Origin: Ianthella basta
Lineage: Eukaryota > Porifera > Demospongiae > Verongiida > Ianthellidae
Direction: 5' to 3'
DNA: 64,000 bases
NCBI GenBank assembly: GCA_964019415.1
Contig: OZ025875.1
Span: forward strand, 481,001 to 545,000
This document shows, piece after piece, positions 15,608-51,407 of the stretch. The translations under genes were made by a program, and so were the position numbers. Within the stretch, counting starts at the first letter, position 1. The number at the start of each line of letters is the position of its first letter. The notes under the pieces were generated by a model, which worked only from the letters and a program-made list of their open reading frames with translations, was not told where the DNA came from and did no database searches.

Positions 15608-17184
15608 CACACAGTGGCACTATATCTCTGTAATGGACTTACTGCCCTTTGTCCATGCTCAGATCTTCCCTTGAGGAGAAGGAGGTGGAGATGCTTGTCC
15701 ATGTCAAGGAGAGCATGCAGATGGTGGAGAATGCCATAATGGAGAAGGAGCAGGCTCAGGTCAGTGACAGGCAGAAGGCTCAGGAGATTGCACGGCTGAA
15801 GGATGTCCTCAGTAGAATCTTGAATGAAGCCGGAGAGAGAACAAGAAAAGAGGTGTGTGTGTGCGTGTGTGTGTGTGTGTGTGTCGTGTGTGTGTGTCGT
15901 GTGTCAGTGTGTGTGTATATGAAATAATGTCTTTACGTGTTATGCTGTCCTGTGAAGGTTGACGAGGTGAGAGCCGAATACAACAAGAATGTAGAGTCCA
16001 TGGCAGAAGAGATCAGACAGCTAGAATTGGTGAGCACTGGATGAGTAGGGCTTGTTGTGTGCATGTTGAGGTGCGCACCAGTGTCAGCTGGAACCCATTT
16101 CCCATCTCTGCTTCACATCATCTTCCTCCTCCCCTTTCTTTTCCCTCCATTCTTCCTCTCCTCTCCCTCCCTCCCTCCCTCTCATCCTCTCCCCTCACTC
16201 CCCCCACCCACACCCAGGAATGTAATGAGAAGCAGGCCAGGTTGGAGCGAGCTCTGCGAGAGAAGAAGGCTGTGGCGCAAGAGCTGTCTAAGGTAGCACT
16301 AACCCAATCATCACTCTCCCTTCACCTCCCTTTAGTGTCCCCTCAGTCTCCCCACCCTTGGCCTCACCCACCTCAGATGCAGTACACAAGCCCTTCCCAG
16401 TCTGACCAGTACAGCGCAGCCGTGCAGCACCTCCAGGGGCAGGTGAGGGCTGCACAGAGGGAGAAGGATGAGGCAGTGGTGGTGCAGGTACGATTGAAGG
16501 AGACTGTGAAGAAGATGGAGGAACGGTGAGTACTGTTGAGAGAGTCATAGAAACAGCTTTAGTGGTGCCACCACCATTCATCAGCCATCTCCATTCATTG
16601 TCTAGTGCTGTGTCTTGCTGTAAAAGTTCCCCTGCAAAGTTCCTCAAGCCTAAAACTCTCTTAAAAAGCTCTCTATAAGTTACTTGTTGTTCAACTGTCA
16701 TGCCCTTTAGTCCTTGGTTGTTGGCAAATGCTCCATAGATGTTAGCGCAATAATATGCATGCATTCTGGAAGTGAGACCAGGTGCTGGCTATGTTTGATA
16801 GCCTTAAAACGTATTGGCTAAGCCTCTTCAACTGCCTATCTCCTCCTATATATGCATTTATGTGTAGTGTTGCTGATGCTAAGAAGAAGCTGGCAAGTGT
16901 GGATGAGGGGCACCGCTCACTTGAGGTGGAGTTGGAGCGTGAGGCGGAGCAGCTCCGTGAGGAGAAGCTGAGCCTGCTGCAGGAGGTGGAGGTGGTGCGG
17001 CACCAGCTGGGCGAGGAGAAGAGGGTGAGGGCTGACCTCCAGCAGAGAATGGGCAAAGAGGTGAGGTGGGCGGGGCAGAAGGGAGGGGAGGGGAGGAAGT
17101 GTTGGCATGAGCGGTGGGCTGGATAGCAGTGGCCGGCCGCAGAGGGAGATCACAACTAACAGTAGAGAGCAGCACACACACACA

Positions 17185-17272
<88 letters not shown>

Positions 17273-19282
17273 CCGTGTGTACGTCCATCATTCCCTGCCC
17301 TGCAGATATCCAGCATGACACAGACACAGGAACTCCGTGAAGCAGAGGTTGCAAAGCACCTTGAGGCAGTGAAGCAGACCCACAAGCAGTCTCTCCATAA
17401 GCTGAGGCAGGACCTCATGGGACAGCAGAGGACCAGCAGCAGGTCAGCTCCTCAGTGAATGCTCCCATCACTCTCACACACACACACATACGTACCTTGA
17501 GGAGGAGTGAGGGGCTCATGACTTCTTGACTCTCCACTCTCCTCTCCCTAGGTACAGGGAAGAGGTCAAATCTGTCATGGAGAAGTTTGAGCAAGCAGTT
17601 GCAGAGCTGAGGTGTATATATGCATACTCACACACTATGTACTGTACTGTACCACTGTCTCAGCTACATACATAAATGCATACTCACATACTATGTACTG
17701 TACTGTACCACTGTCCCAGCTACATACATAAATGCATACTCACATACTATGTACTGTACTGTACTACTGTCCCAGCTACATACATTGAGATGTGTACAAA
17801 ACTACCTCTGAAATAAGGACTTCTCTGTGATGAGGACACTTGGGCTTGTCCCTAAGGTGTCTGGCATAAAGAGGTCCCATTGTAGTCGAGCGACACCTTC
17901 AGGTGGTTTTAGACCTCTTCCTGCCACTCCCCTGTCTCCACACAGGCGGGACATTGAGCGACACAAACATGACAATGGAGTCCTGAACACAGAGCTGGCA
18001 AGGTCAAGGACCGCACAGCAATCTGTAAGTAGTTGACACACAGACCCCGCCCACTATGAATGTACGTAACGCTCTGATGGCCACACTTGTATCATATCCT
18101 AGTGCTGAGCAACAGTACTTAATTCACCAACACATTAATTACACATTCTACATATATACACTTCATTTGTACACATCTAACAAGCATATACGTGTACCTA
18201 CTTTGGCTACAGTAACCATTGAGGCCATTTCCCCAGTATATGTACCCAGCCTGCTGCTATGGTATACATCAGTGCCTAAGAGGTTGGGAGGGGGAGGGGG
18301 AGGGGGTCTCATGTCGCCAAACTGCCCCTGAGAAAGTGGTCTGGCTACACAAGATTTGGGGGGGGGGGGCAGGTGCTCCCCCTACTGATTAGCAATTAGG
18401 CAGTCGCTCACCCTATTAGTCGGCAACCAGTGATATACACGTACACATCTCATTTGTATGTATGTGTGCACGCAAGTGTATGCTTTCTACTTGCTCACTT
18501 CCTCAGCTCGAGGAGGAGGTGTCTCGCCTCTCTAGCAGCCTAGCACAGTGCCAGGAGCGTCTTGCAGAGTCAGAGGCACAGTGTGATGAGGCACTGGGTC
18601 AGGTGGCCACCCTGCTGTCCAGGGAGAAGCAGCTACGGGTGGAGAGGAGGGCTCTACAGCAACAGGTGGACAGAATCAGGCTAGAGATGTCAAGGAATCT
18701 TGGGTGAGGGGTATTTTTGGCCACACTAGCTGGCCTAAATGGTCACATAAGATTGCCAATGGGGGGGGGGGGGAGGGGGAATGTGCCATGTTTTATGGAC
18801 TTGCGTAAGCTACCCCTTCACCCAACACCCAGTCTCGGTGTCACAGACCTGACAAACACTTCTGGGTTAGGTCTTTCTGCCACTTTTGGACACACCACTG
18901 GGCTTGGCACTGGGAGGTGGAGTGAGAGAGGGGGAGGGGCTGTCAGCCTAGGAGGAGGGGCAGATCCCACCCTTGATGCTCTTCTTGCTTCAGCAGCAGC
19001 AGAGAGAAAGAAGAGGTAAGCAAACAGGTTTGGTCACGACCGGCAGTGTGGTTAGCTGCATCCATCACTGAACTGTGAACTGCACTGCAGTGGCACTGTT
19101 GAACTCTACACTGTCCATACGTATGTATGTAGCTACCTCTACGCACAAACCTTACCCGGTTCACTCCACTCCTCAGGCGACTGGCCACCTCAAAGAGGAA
19201 GAGCAAACATGTGGACACCAAGCAGGGCAGTGACTCTGAGGATGGCACCAGCACAGCCACCCTCTCACAAGGAGACCTCTGA
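12976..19282 (+). CDS. SCLT1: Sodium channel and clathrin linker 1 homologue (centriolar distal appendage protein)
   Basis: Coiled-coil protein; in vertebrates a distal-appendage component needed for ciliogenesis. ATG at 12976, exon 1 to 13036 (..AGEVDFLKDQ, cf. human AAEIDFLREQ). It continues VQRLSAVVAKYQKKYLPLD (about 13145), DDLYSTDGPKPVWLFNKR (13353-13406), LLVPLLTEYDSVIQELSRQG (about 13517-13578; human FLAPLVTEYDKHLGELNGQL) and EENARLHEELRKTLEHQL (about 13745-13890; human KENERLHSELKDAVEKKL). Also KESMQMVENAIMEKEQAQ (15708-15760; human RNSMQLLEEANLQKSQA) and CNEKQARLERALREKKAV (about 16220-16275). The tail is Gly-rich then basic, ending TSTATLSQGDL and TGA at 19280-19282. At least 15 exons; several splice sites abut (TG)n tracts (acceptor after 13352, donor at 15853). 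Confidence 0.87.
14783..14847. repeat. (TG)n microsatellite
   Basis: TG tract with CG interruptions in an SCLT1 intron, ending close to the acceptor TTGTGTATGCACAG. Confidence 0.9.
15436..15613. repeat. (CA)n microsatellite, interrupted
   Basis: About 178 bp of CA with GCAC interruptions (ACGTGCACGCACGTGCACATG) in an SCLT1 intron. Confidence 0.95.
15853..15915. repeat. (TG)n microsatellite at a splice donor
   Basis: Follows directly on SCLT1 exon end ..RTRKE; the donor GT is the first repeat unit. Contains two CGTG interruptions. Confidence 0.85.
17174..17269. repeat. (CA)n microsatellite
   Basis: About 48 units in an SCLT1 intron. Confidence 0.95.
17620..17790. repeat. 57-bp tandem repeat, three copies
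   Basis: Three copies of a unit beginning GCATACTCACA and containing TATGTACTGTACTGTACCAC, in an SCLT1 intron. Confidence 0.85.
17803..17890. repeat. MITE-like fold-back element
   Basis: Ends are partly inverse: ACCTCTGAAATAAGGAC at the left and CATAAAGAGGTCCCATTGTA at the right, around GAGGACACTTGGGCTTGTCC. Related sequences occur at 11876-11945, 19960-20105 and 21335-21432. Confidence 0.45.
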
Positions 19283-19589
19283 TCAAATCCCTCCCCCCTC
19301 CCCACTTGTTCCCAGTGACACACTACTGTATGCCAACTCACTGATCATCATCACCACATGCATGCAATCTGCCTTAATGTACCATTTGGACCTCACACCA
19401 TATCTGTCTGGACATCATTGCATTGTGCACCAACACGACATTGTAATTACAACACAGACATTACACAAGCTACATACAAATAGACTATGAATGATATTAA
19501 AACATTAATGCAGCTTGCAGGGTGGCTGACAACAAGCAACTTGTGCAATAAGCTCGTGTATGTACGTACATAGGTGTACACGAGGTGGG
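19283..19589. other. Intergenic region between convergent SCLT1 and SGCB
   Basis: Short 3'-3' gap of 307 bp with AT-rich sequence (ATGATATTAAAACATTAATG near 19490). No coding or repeat signal seen. Confidence 0.5.
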
Positions 19590-20907
19590 TCAGGAGGAGC
19601 AGGGATGGTCAGGGGAGTTGCAGCCATCTTTAGTTTGTGAGTCTACCAGGAACAATTTTCCACTGCCACAAGCGCAGAGCTTGAAGGAAGGCGCAGCACT
19701 CCCACTGTTCATTCCCTCCAAGGTTGACAGGAGAACTCCACCGCCACCGGGCCGGACCTCCAGACTGTGAACAGTGCTGATCTGAAGGCAAAGAGCAAAG
19801 GAGCTAGTTACTTGGTTCTCCAACAACACTACACATACGTATACAAGAGGTGTATTCCTGAAAGCTACATGATATAGCTAACACCAAGCACTAGCTGTTG
19901 AGACATACAATGTTGCAACAGCCATTGGTGCAGTGAAACACACTCGAAACTGATTACATGGCAGCCACCTCTATATTTAAACAGCCAGCTTTCCTGGCCC
20001 CATACACCAACATTGCAGCCTACCTCTGAAATGCAGCCACTTCTCTATAAAGGCCAATTACGTGTGTACTGTACAACTGCCCTCTGGTCTTAGACAGGTC
20101 TCACTGTATTATGGCTGCCCCAGGGCAGCAATGACATCCAACACACACGCACACACACACACACAACCAACCCTCAGACCAAGAGACCTGCTTACTGACC
20201 ATTTCTGGTAGTAATCTGTGTGTTGTGAAGTGGATCCCTTCATTCTCAGAACGGAGAGTAACATTCTGCCCACTTGTCACTTGTATTCCAGCCAAACCTC
20301 TCAAGAGCAGTGTACCACTAGACTGGACCGTTGGAGAGGTGCCTTCAAGGAGCACCTGTGAGCACATTGTGACAAGGAGTAACACATAAGCATTAATGAG
20401 GCGTCTCCCTAGTAACCAAAATGGCTTGGATAAGAGAAAAATGGCCACTCACTACATTTGCACACTACATCAAATACTCATCTTGCTAAAGCATACATTT
20501 CACAAATAATATCACATACACTGTAAGAGTTATAGTACTTGGTCTATAGAGTTATATGTATGCATTAGGGCTACTGCCTCCAAATAGGATATTTGTACAT
20601 GTAGTATGGCCATTAATGCCATACAATAAGGGACAGTGCTATTAACACATCTCACATTGTTTGTCATCAATGTGTTGTCCACTGTCAACTGTGATACTGC
20701 ATCTGGGCCTTGTGTTACCATGGCAGCCTCGCTGATGCTGAGGGCCTCCTCTGCTCCCTGTCCTGCTACGTGGAAGGAGGAGAAGGGCTCAACGCTCACC
20801 TGCCCACTGCCCTCGGCCCGCAGTCTGGAGGGTGGCAGCACTGAGTCTGAAGAGGAGAGGGAAGAGGTGAAGATGACGTCTTGCAGGATGAGTACATGTA
20901 CCATGTA

Positions 20908-20974
<67 letters not shown>

Positions 20975-21981
20975 CCACACACACACACACACACGCATGC
21001 ATGCACGCATGCACACACACACACACACACACACACCTCCATAGGGTGTGTTCCTATAGTTCCCTCCCCGCACAAGTATTCCTTGGTTCTCGCCAGCTGT
21101 CACCTCCAAGGGACTCCCTGGAGGAGAAGTCACACCTTCCCGTCCAACCTGCACCACATTGATGGCTGCATTGCCGGGGAACACCACTGATGAACCAGAG
21201 AAGGAGATGAGAGAAGATCCAGAAGCTGTGAACCGGAGGGCACCAAGGATGTATGCTGTAATCTGTAGCAAAGAGAAGCATGTCACATGACAACATAAGC
21301 ACAGTCAAAGTTGTCTAAGATGGTCACTGTGTTAGGCAGCCACCTCTCTAACACAGCCAGCCTCCCTGGCCCCAAATAACGCTAACACAGCACTAATTCA
21401 TTGCAGTCTACCTCCGCAACGCAGCCACCTTTTCCACATTAGATGAAAGTGGGCATCAAAAGCTACCATAACAGAAAAGTTGCACTGGGGCAGTTTCACA
21501 AACATTTAAGTGTTCGACCACAAACATGTGACGTTACAAGCAACAACAAGACTCACCACAAGGTTGCTAATAGCAACAAAGTACACAAGGAAGAGCAGAC
21601 AAGCACAGAATGCAAGCTTCCGTCCTCGCAGTCCTGTCCGATGCAGTGCTCGTTCGTTGACAGTAACATGACCCGCTTGAAAGTTCCTTGAATGCTCCTT
21701 CCCTATTGACTTCTTCTGGAGTGCACTCTTCCACATAGTCTGGGGGAAGAAGTAAGGAGAGGAGGAGGAGGAGGGGGAGGGGAAGAAGTGAGGAGAGGAG
21801 GAGGAGAAGGAGGAGGGGGAGGAGGAGGGAGAGGCTTCATTTCTCCACGCTTTGGTCAATGTAGAAAGTGCAGGGTGATAAAAATAGCTACTTTAATTTG
21901 CACACGCAGCTGGCTCAATGCCTTCCTTACTAGCATGCACTAAAGCTATTATCCCTCCTAGTGGTAGAGACTTACAGGCAT
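19590..21981 (-). CDS. SGCB: Beta-sarcoglycan homologue
   Basis: Type II single-pass glycoprotein of the sarcoglycan complex. Exons (leftwards): about 21976-21981 (ATG CCT then a GTAAGT donor), about 21560-21739, 21042-21262, 20654-20886, 20198-20357 and 19590-19782. KKSIGKEHSRNFQAGHVTVN and LHRTGLRGRK just before the membrane segment match human beta-sarcoglycan (RRSVNKEHNSNFKAGYIPID, LHKTGLRGRK). The TM segment is LAFCACLLFLVYFVAISNLV. The C-terminus KLCACGSGKLFLVD..DGCNSPDHPC keeps the conserved cysteine pattern of the family (human YKLCMCADGTLFKV..MGCQISDNPC). Joining ATGCCT to ACTATGTGG keeps the frame; if that exon is not used, translation begins at 21736. Divergent from the Rab gene (95 bp between start codons). 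Confidence 0.88.
19960..20108. repeat. Dispersed CAGCCACCTCT-type repeat, copy 1
   Basis: Shares CAGCCACCTCT, CAGCCAG.TT/CCTGGCCCC, GCAG.CTACCTC and TGCAGCCAC with the copy at 21335-21432; both lie in SGCB introns. Confidence 0.5.
20913..21040. repeat. (CA)n microsatellite, compound
   Basis: CA tract interrupted by CCAC and by GCATGCATGCACGCATGCAC in an SGCB intron. Confidence 0.9.
21335..21432. repeat. Dispersed CAGCCACCTCT-type repeat, copy 2
   Basis: Second copy of the element at 19960-20108, about 1.4 kb apart, same orientation. Confidence 0.5.
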
Positions 21982-22076
21982 CTTGCGTATGTTCTGCTCC
22001 TCCTCCCTCTGCGACACGCCCACTTCTTTATGATCCCATTTCCATTGTAATCGGGACTTGGAATAGCGTTTTCAAA

Positions 22077-23358
<1,282 letters not shown>

Positions 23359-23826
23359 CACTTGTGTTTTGTTCAGCTACCATCAGACAACACACCGCCA
23401 GTGTTATTTTCACCCTGCTTGTGTAACATATCATCATTAATTTTGTTCAGTATTTTACAGTTTTTCATGCCTGTAATTATTAATTGACCTTGTCAATATC
23501 CCCGTCCCACTCATGATTATGATGTGTATATACATGTACAATAAAATTAATACTGAAACCTTGAACTGCATTGATGTATATACATTGAATGTACATGGCC
23601 ACCAGTGACACAGCATAGAGTACGATAGCTATATAGGGGTGCGTTAACCTGGTAAAGATGGTTACCATGGCTACATGTAGACCAATCACTAAGCAGTATT
23701 CACATCACATGCAGATTGATACATACGGCTACAAACTAAAACGAAACAGAATTGTACGTATCTTATTCAATATACACACAGTGAGGGTGGTCTATAAACA
23801 CACAGTTACATGTAGTGGTGGATGTG
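23359..23826. other. Intergenic region between convergent Rab and sulfatase genes
   Basis: Holds the Rab 3' UTR and poly(A) signal. It also contains an X-box-like palindrome GTTACCATGGCTAC at 23661-23674. No coding signal. Confidence 0.5.
23540..23545 (+). terminator. Polyadenylation signal of the Rab-like gene
   Basis: Canonical AATAAA about 180 bp downstream of the Rab stop codon, followed by AT-rich sequence. Confidence 0.6.
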
Positions 23827-25347
23827 TCAGATGTAGGTGAGTTTGGCAAAGGCCGGTTTGGTTGACTCTCCACTGGAGTTGTACAGAATGGGGTGGTTCT
23901 GCCCTCGTCCTGTCACAGGAAGATGCCAGCCACTCAGGAAGGGATCCTCGTAGAAAGAGAAGAAGTCTCTCAGTGCTTCGTCTTGTGAGTGAAGCACAGG
24001 AATGGAGGAGACAGTGGCAGCAAGGTTCTTTTCCTCCTTGGGGTCATCCTCCAGATTGTACAGTTCCTGCTGGTTTGTGAAGCGAGTGATATACTTAAAG
24101 GTACCATTCCGCACATATCGGACTTGCCCGTATTCACCAAAAATGGTTCCTTCCACTGCCCATGGGAGTTTCTCCATGGGAGCACCTGTCAGAAGAGGGG
24201 CAAAGCTGCGACCAGGGATGTTGGCACTGTGTGGAAAAGTGAAGTTTCCCCCGTACTCCAGCAACGTTGGCGCAATGTCCATCACTTGTACAACCGCAGA
24301 TTCCACCTTTGGTTTAATGGTACCGACGTGCCTGAAGATAAGGGGGATCTTGAGCGAGGTGTCAAACATGTTTATAGGGTAGGCAGAGTTCCCCTTGCCC
24401 CACAGACCGTGCTGGCCGGCATTGAAGCCGTGGTCACTTGCAAATACCACCAGTGTGTTCTCATCAATGCCCAACGTAGACAGAGTCTTCAAAATTCGAC
24501 CAATGTTCAAGTCCATAGCTGTCATGGCAGCAAAGTAGCCCAGGAGGCACTGCCTGTTGGCAAGGCAATGGTCAGTGAGGGTGCTTGTGTGCTCAGCATA
24601 CGGGTTCTTTGGTTCCTGAGGCAGCGTGTGGAAGCTGCAGTTCTTGTACATATCAACAATTTCTTTAGGGTGCTCCGAGTCCGCTCGGCCGTCAGCACCT
24701 GTGTAGGGACTGTGTGGAGCAGTGTAGTGCACAGAGAGGTAAAATGGAGCGGAACGATTCCATCCATTGAGGAGAAAGTCGATTGCATCGTCTGTGATGA
24801 TATCTGTGACATAGCCCTTGATGTTAACACACTTTCCATCCTGCACCATTGGAGGGTCATTGTAGTCTGCACCGCCTTTTTGGTGAACAAACCAGTGCTG
24901 GAATGAATGCTGTGGGACCTGTTGGTCGCCCAGGTGGAACTTTCCACTGATGGCACACTGATAGCCATTCTTGGTGAGCACATCAGTGTAAAATGTCTCC
25001 TCTCGCATGTAATCATCTGCTTCTTGGTCACAGCCGTTTCCACCAGACAGCCAGTCGTGAATACCATGCTGGCTGGGAAGGCGGCCAGTGAAGTAGGTTG
25101 CGCGACTGGCCGAGCACACCGGGGTGTTACAAAAGGCATCGGTGAAGCGAACACCTTCACTTGCAAGTTTGTCAATGTTGGGGGTGTATATTTCATAGTT
25201 ACCATAGCAACCAGCAGCCCACTGCCCCATGTCATCAGCAAGGATAAATAGTATGTTTGGATTTGTCTCCCGCTGTCCAGTGGAAAGGGCTGGGGAGAAG
25301 ACGGCCCCAATTGAAGCAAAGGCAAGGAACAGCAGGGATCTCTCCAT
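23827..25347 (-). CDS. Secreted/lysosomal sulfatase, intronless
   Basis: 506-aa type I sulfatase hydrolysing sulfate esters, probably on carbohydrates. A signal peptide (MERSLLFLAFASIGAVFSPA) precedes NILFILADDMG with metal-binding Asp38-Asp39. The formylglycine site is C78-S-A-S-R82, with Ala in place of the usual Pro of CxPxR. Other family landmarks are GKFHLG (Lys/His pair), HYTAPHSPY, ASDHGFNAGQHGLWGKGN (metal-binding Asp-His plus Lys) and a C-terminal LYNLEDDPKEEKNL block typical of sulfatases. Several N-glycosylation sequons support secretion. The whole protein is one open frame, unlike its intron-rich neighbours. The substrate cannot be told; the sequence looks closer to bacterial-type and iduronate/choline-sulfatase-like enzymes than to arylsulfatase A. 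Confidence 0.88.
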   Translation of the reverse strand: MERSLLFLAFASIGAVFSPALSTGQRETNPNILFILADDMGQWAAGCYGNYEIYTPNIDKLASEGVRFTDAFCNTPVCSASRATYFTGRLPSQHGIHDWLSGGNGCDQEADDYMREETFYTDVLTKNGYQCAISGKFHLGDQQVPQHSFQHWFVHQKGGADYNDPPMVQDGKCVNIKGYVTDIITDDAIDFLLNGWNRSAPFYLSVHYTAPHSPYTGADGRADSEHPKEIVDMYKNCSFHTLPQEPKNPYAEHTSTLTDHCLANRQCLLGYFAAMTAMDLNIGRILKTLSTLGIDENTLVVFASDHGFNAGQHGLWGKGNSAYPINMFDTSLKIPLIFRHVGTIKPKVESAVVQVMDIAPTLLEYGGNFTFPHSANIPGRSFAPLLTGAPMEKLPWAVEGTIFGEYGQVRYVRNGTFKYITRFTNQQELYNLEDDPKEEKNLAATVSSIPVLHSQDEALRDFFSFYEDPFLSGWHLPVTGRGQNHPILYNSSGESTKPAFAKLTYI

Positions 25348-25633
25348 GCCTGAGGGTACGCCTAAAGCACAGAAGGAAGAGGGCGCGTGACATTAGTAGC
25401 AAGTGCATGGTACGAGCAAGCGCAGCATCCCTTTAGCAGGCTACAACTCACAGAGAAGTTATCTTCCGGCCCAAGTCACGTGCATCCTGTCACGTGGACT
25501 ACTCGCCCGTCTCAATTGTTCACTTTTTATACTCGGCTTCTCAGGGCAACCGTATCAAATGAACAAAATGGCCGTCGGAAGCAGTGCTTAGCGAGATCTG
25601 CAAAAGTGCCCCCCTTTGTGCATTGTGCAGAAG

Positions 25634-49256
<23,623 letters not shown>

Positions 49257-49379
49257 ACCAATCACCCTATGGAGCGGACTTTGTGTTGTTTGTAATGCCA
49301 TTATGCTTGCATGGACAGCACATAATGTGATTTACTGTTTGCACCATAATTATGTCATAGTTCAGCTGCTGACGTTAGC

Positions 49380-49580
49380 AGCCAATCAAAGAACGTTGCC
49401 ATGACGTTACCATAACACTGACCCTAATATCACCTCATATGTCCCATTACGTCAGCTACTAAATTGGTCCTACCTCCCTATAAGGTAAAGAAATTTTTGG
49501 TCATCCTGTTAGGATCCGGTTATAACTGGTTGGACCAACCCAAGTCTATAAATTCCTGCGGTCGGTCCGTTGTCAACAAA
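49380..49580 (+). promoter_or_regulatory. CCAAT/CRE/TATA promoter-like region
   Basis: In order: GCAGCCAATCAAAG (about 49379), GTTGCCATGACGTTACC (about 49395), TTACGTCAGC (CRE-like, about 49447), AATTGGTCC (inverted CCAAT, about 49462) and TATAAA at 49547-49552. The start site would fall near 49577 (CAAACCAGAGAG). This is the clearest TATA promoter in the window, and no ORF begins behind it. An LTR U3 region is an alternative. Confidence 0.5.
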
Positions 49581-49898
49581 CCAGAGAGAAGAGAAAACTA
49601 GAGAGGAGGAGCGTGTGCTGGTGTGTAGCGGTACAGAGAAGAGCACAAAGAAGACGAGATGCCTGTTGAAGAATTAAGCGAAAGTCGGAACAACTGAGCG
49701 AAGACTTCTAATGGTCAAAAGACAGTGGGCAGATGAGTCTGTAGTCGTAGCCGAAGAAGATGTCATGGTTGTGTCGCTAGCAAATATCCGTGTCGTGTGC
49801 TTACCGTTTATCGGGCGTGTGGTGATGACGGCTAATGTGTGGCATAGCGAGCATCCAGTAGACGGTAGCGCAGTGAGTAGTTAACAGAGCACTAAACC

Positions 49899-49912
49899 GT
49901 TACCATGGTAAT
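49899..49912. promoter_or_regulatory. X-box-like palindrome
   Basis: GTTACCATGGTAAT, one base from a perfect palindrome, within the presumed first exon of the non-coding locus. Confidence 0.3.
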
Positions 49913-50195
49913 AGCCCGCGGGACGAGAGGAGAGCGCATAGGAGTGGAGTGTGCCCTGTGTGGGTTGTGTGCCATGATGTGTATGCCCCTGTGGGTAGAT
50001 AATCATGAGCATGAAGAATTGTTACCACCGATGTGCCTTAACACCTGTGTGCGCTGAAGTGTGTACCAGTATGTGTAGAATTAACCAACCGTGGAGTGCT
50101 GTGTTCGTTAGCTTTATCTGGTTCATTAAATGCTCAGAAATTTGCTTCAGTTTTTAGTATACTTTGTGTCCGGTTGGTTTTCATTGAGTCGACCT

Positions 50196-50201
50196 AATAA
50201 A
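50196..50201 (+). terminator. AATAAA polyadenylation-like signal
   Basis: AATAAA followed by AGAGTGTTTTGATATC, a GT/T-rich downstream context. It could end DNHD1 (a 3' UTR of about 950 nt) or a short transcript from the TATA box at 49547; a solo LTR with U3-R-U5 would look similar. Confidence 0.35.
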
Positions 50202-51407
50202 GAGTGTTTTGATATCCGTATTTATCATCAATCTATCGTGTTCAATGTGTTTTGGAATTGATATGGGCAGTCAATATTTTCCTAAGTGCATTGTGAAATA
50301 TGTCTTGCGTAAGAGGTAGACGACCCAGTGTTCACAGCTTAGGAGGCGTTTATGCACACATGTATGCAGCAGCTCAACTAGCAGGGACAAGGCCGTGTAA
50401 AGAAGTAGTACCAACACCACATATCACTTACCTGGCCCGTTCACCTGTATCTAAGCAGTGAAGCATGTAGTAGAGTACCACGGTTCCTCAGGAGCAGCCC
50501 ACCAGTATGTGTATTCACCATGTGTTGTCAGTCAAGCACCTACACCTGTGGATTTTAACTTGGGTTACCTAATCTGGAGTGTAGCTAGCTATCTCAGTGA
50601 ATGGACATCTAATGGAGTGGCATGCATCTGGTATCACTATGTATTACATAGCAGAGAGTTTAGCAGTGTTAATGCCGGAATGAGACAGTGTTCATAAGAA
50701 CCCCATCACAGCAGCACAGGTTTGTTTTGATAGTGTTAGAGTAGGGATGAAGATCAGGACCAGCTATGCCTTAGGGTGATGATATCCAGCAATCAGCAGC
50801 ATGTGTGTGTGTGTGTACCACGAGGCACTTGTAAAGTCAGTATTGCAGATTTGTCGGGGAAAAAGAAATTCATGCTCTAATACTTGAAGAGATTCCATAT
50901 TGCACCAGGATGTGATGGCATGCAAGTGGATAAGTAGTGTCAGTGTACAGGTAGTAATACAAGACTAAGTGGATGGATTAAGTATGGAGCAAGTTGTTTA
51001 GCAAGCTGGCAGAGTGGTGTTCAGGACAGGTCAGTAGGCTATTGTAGGTGGGGGAAGGGCCTGTGTACTTCATTTTGCAGGACAGGATTGGCAGCTAGAT
51101 TTGGATGTACCATAGATTTGGCAGGGCAAGAGTGAATTCAGGACAATAAAGCACAGGTCATCACGTAGAAGTACAAGCACAAAGCTGTAAGTATTGTCTA
51201 ATCGTAGGACAGTGCCTTCCATTTTTTTAGGACCCTATTGAATGCAGGAAGTTAGCAGTGATTGTTACCGTTATGTCAAATTGGGTAGGCCTACTGGAAA
51301 GGGAGAGGGGGCTTTACCATCAGTGTTTGCAGGAGTTCAAGCAACTGTGGCGTTGGAGAGGGTCACCATACTGGATCATTAGGCTTCAGCTTTCTATCCT
51401 TCACTAG

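Noticed and set aside
23989-24906. 305-codon plus-strand ORF opposite the sulfatase
   Set aside because: Antisense shadow of a long coding exon; the minus frame has full sulfatase motifs.
25198-25211. GTTACCATAGCAAC as a regulatory X-box
   Set aside because: It falls inside the sulfatase coding frame (CYGNYE) where protein constraint explains it; kept only as part of the motif count.
49500-50230. Full LTR retrotransposon
   Set aside because: TATA and AATAAA fit an LTR, but no gag/pol frame, primer-binding site or second LTR was seen nearby; left as an alternative only.
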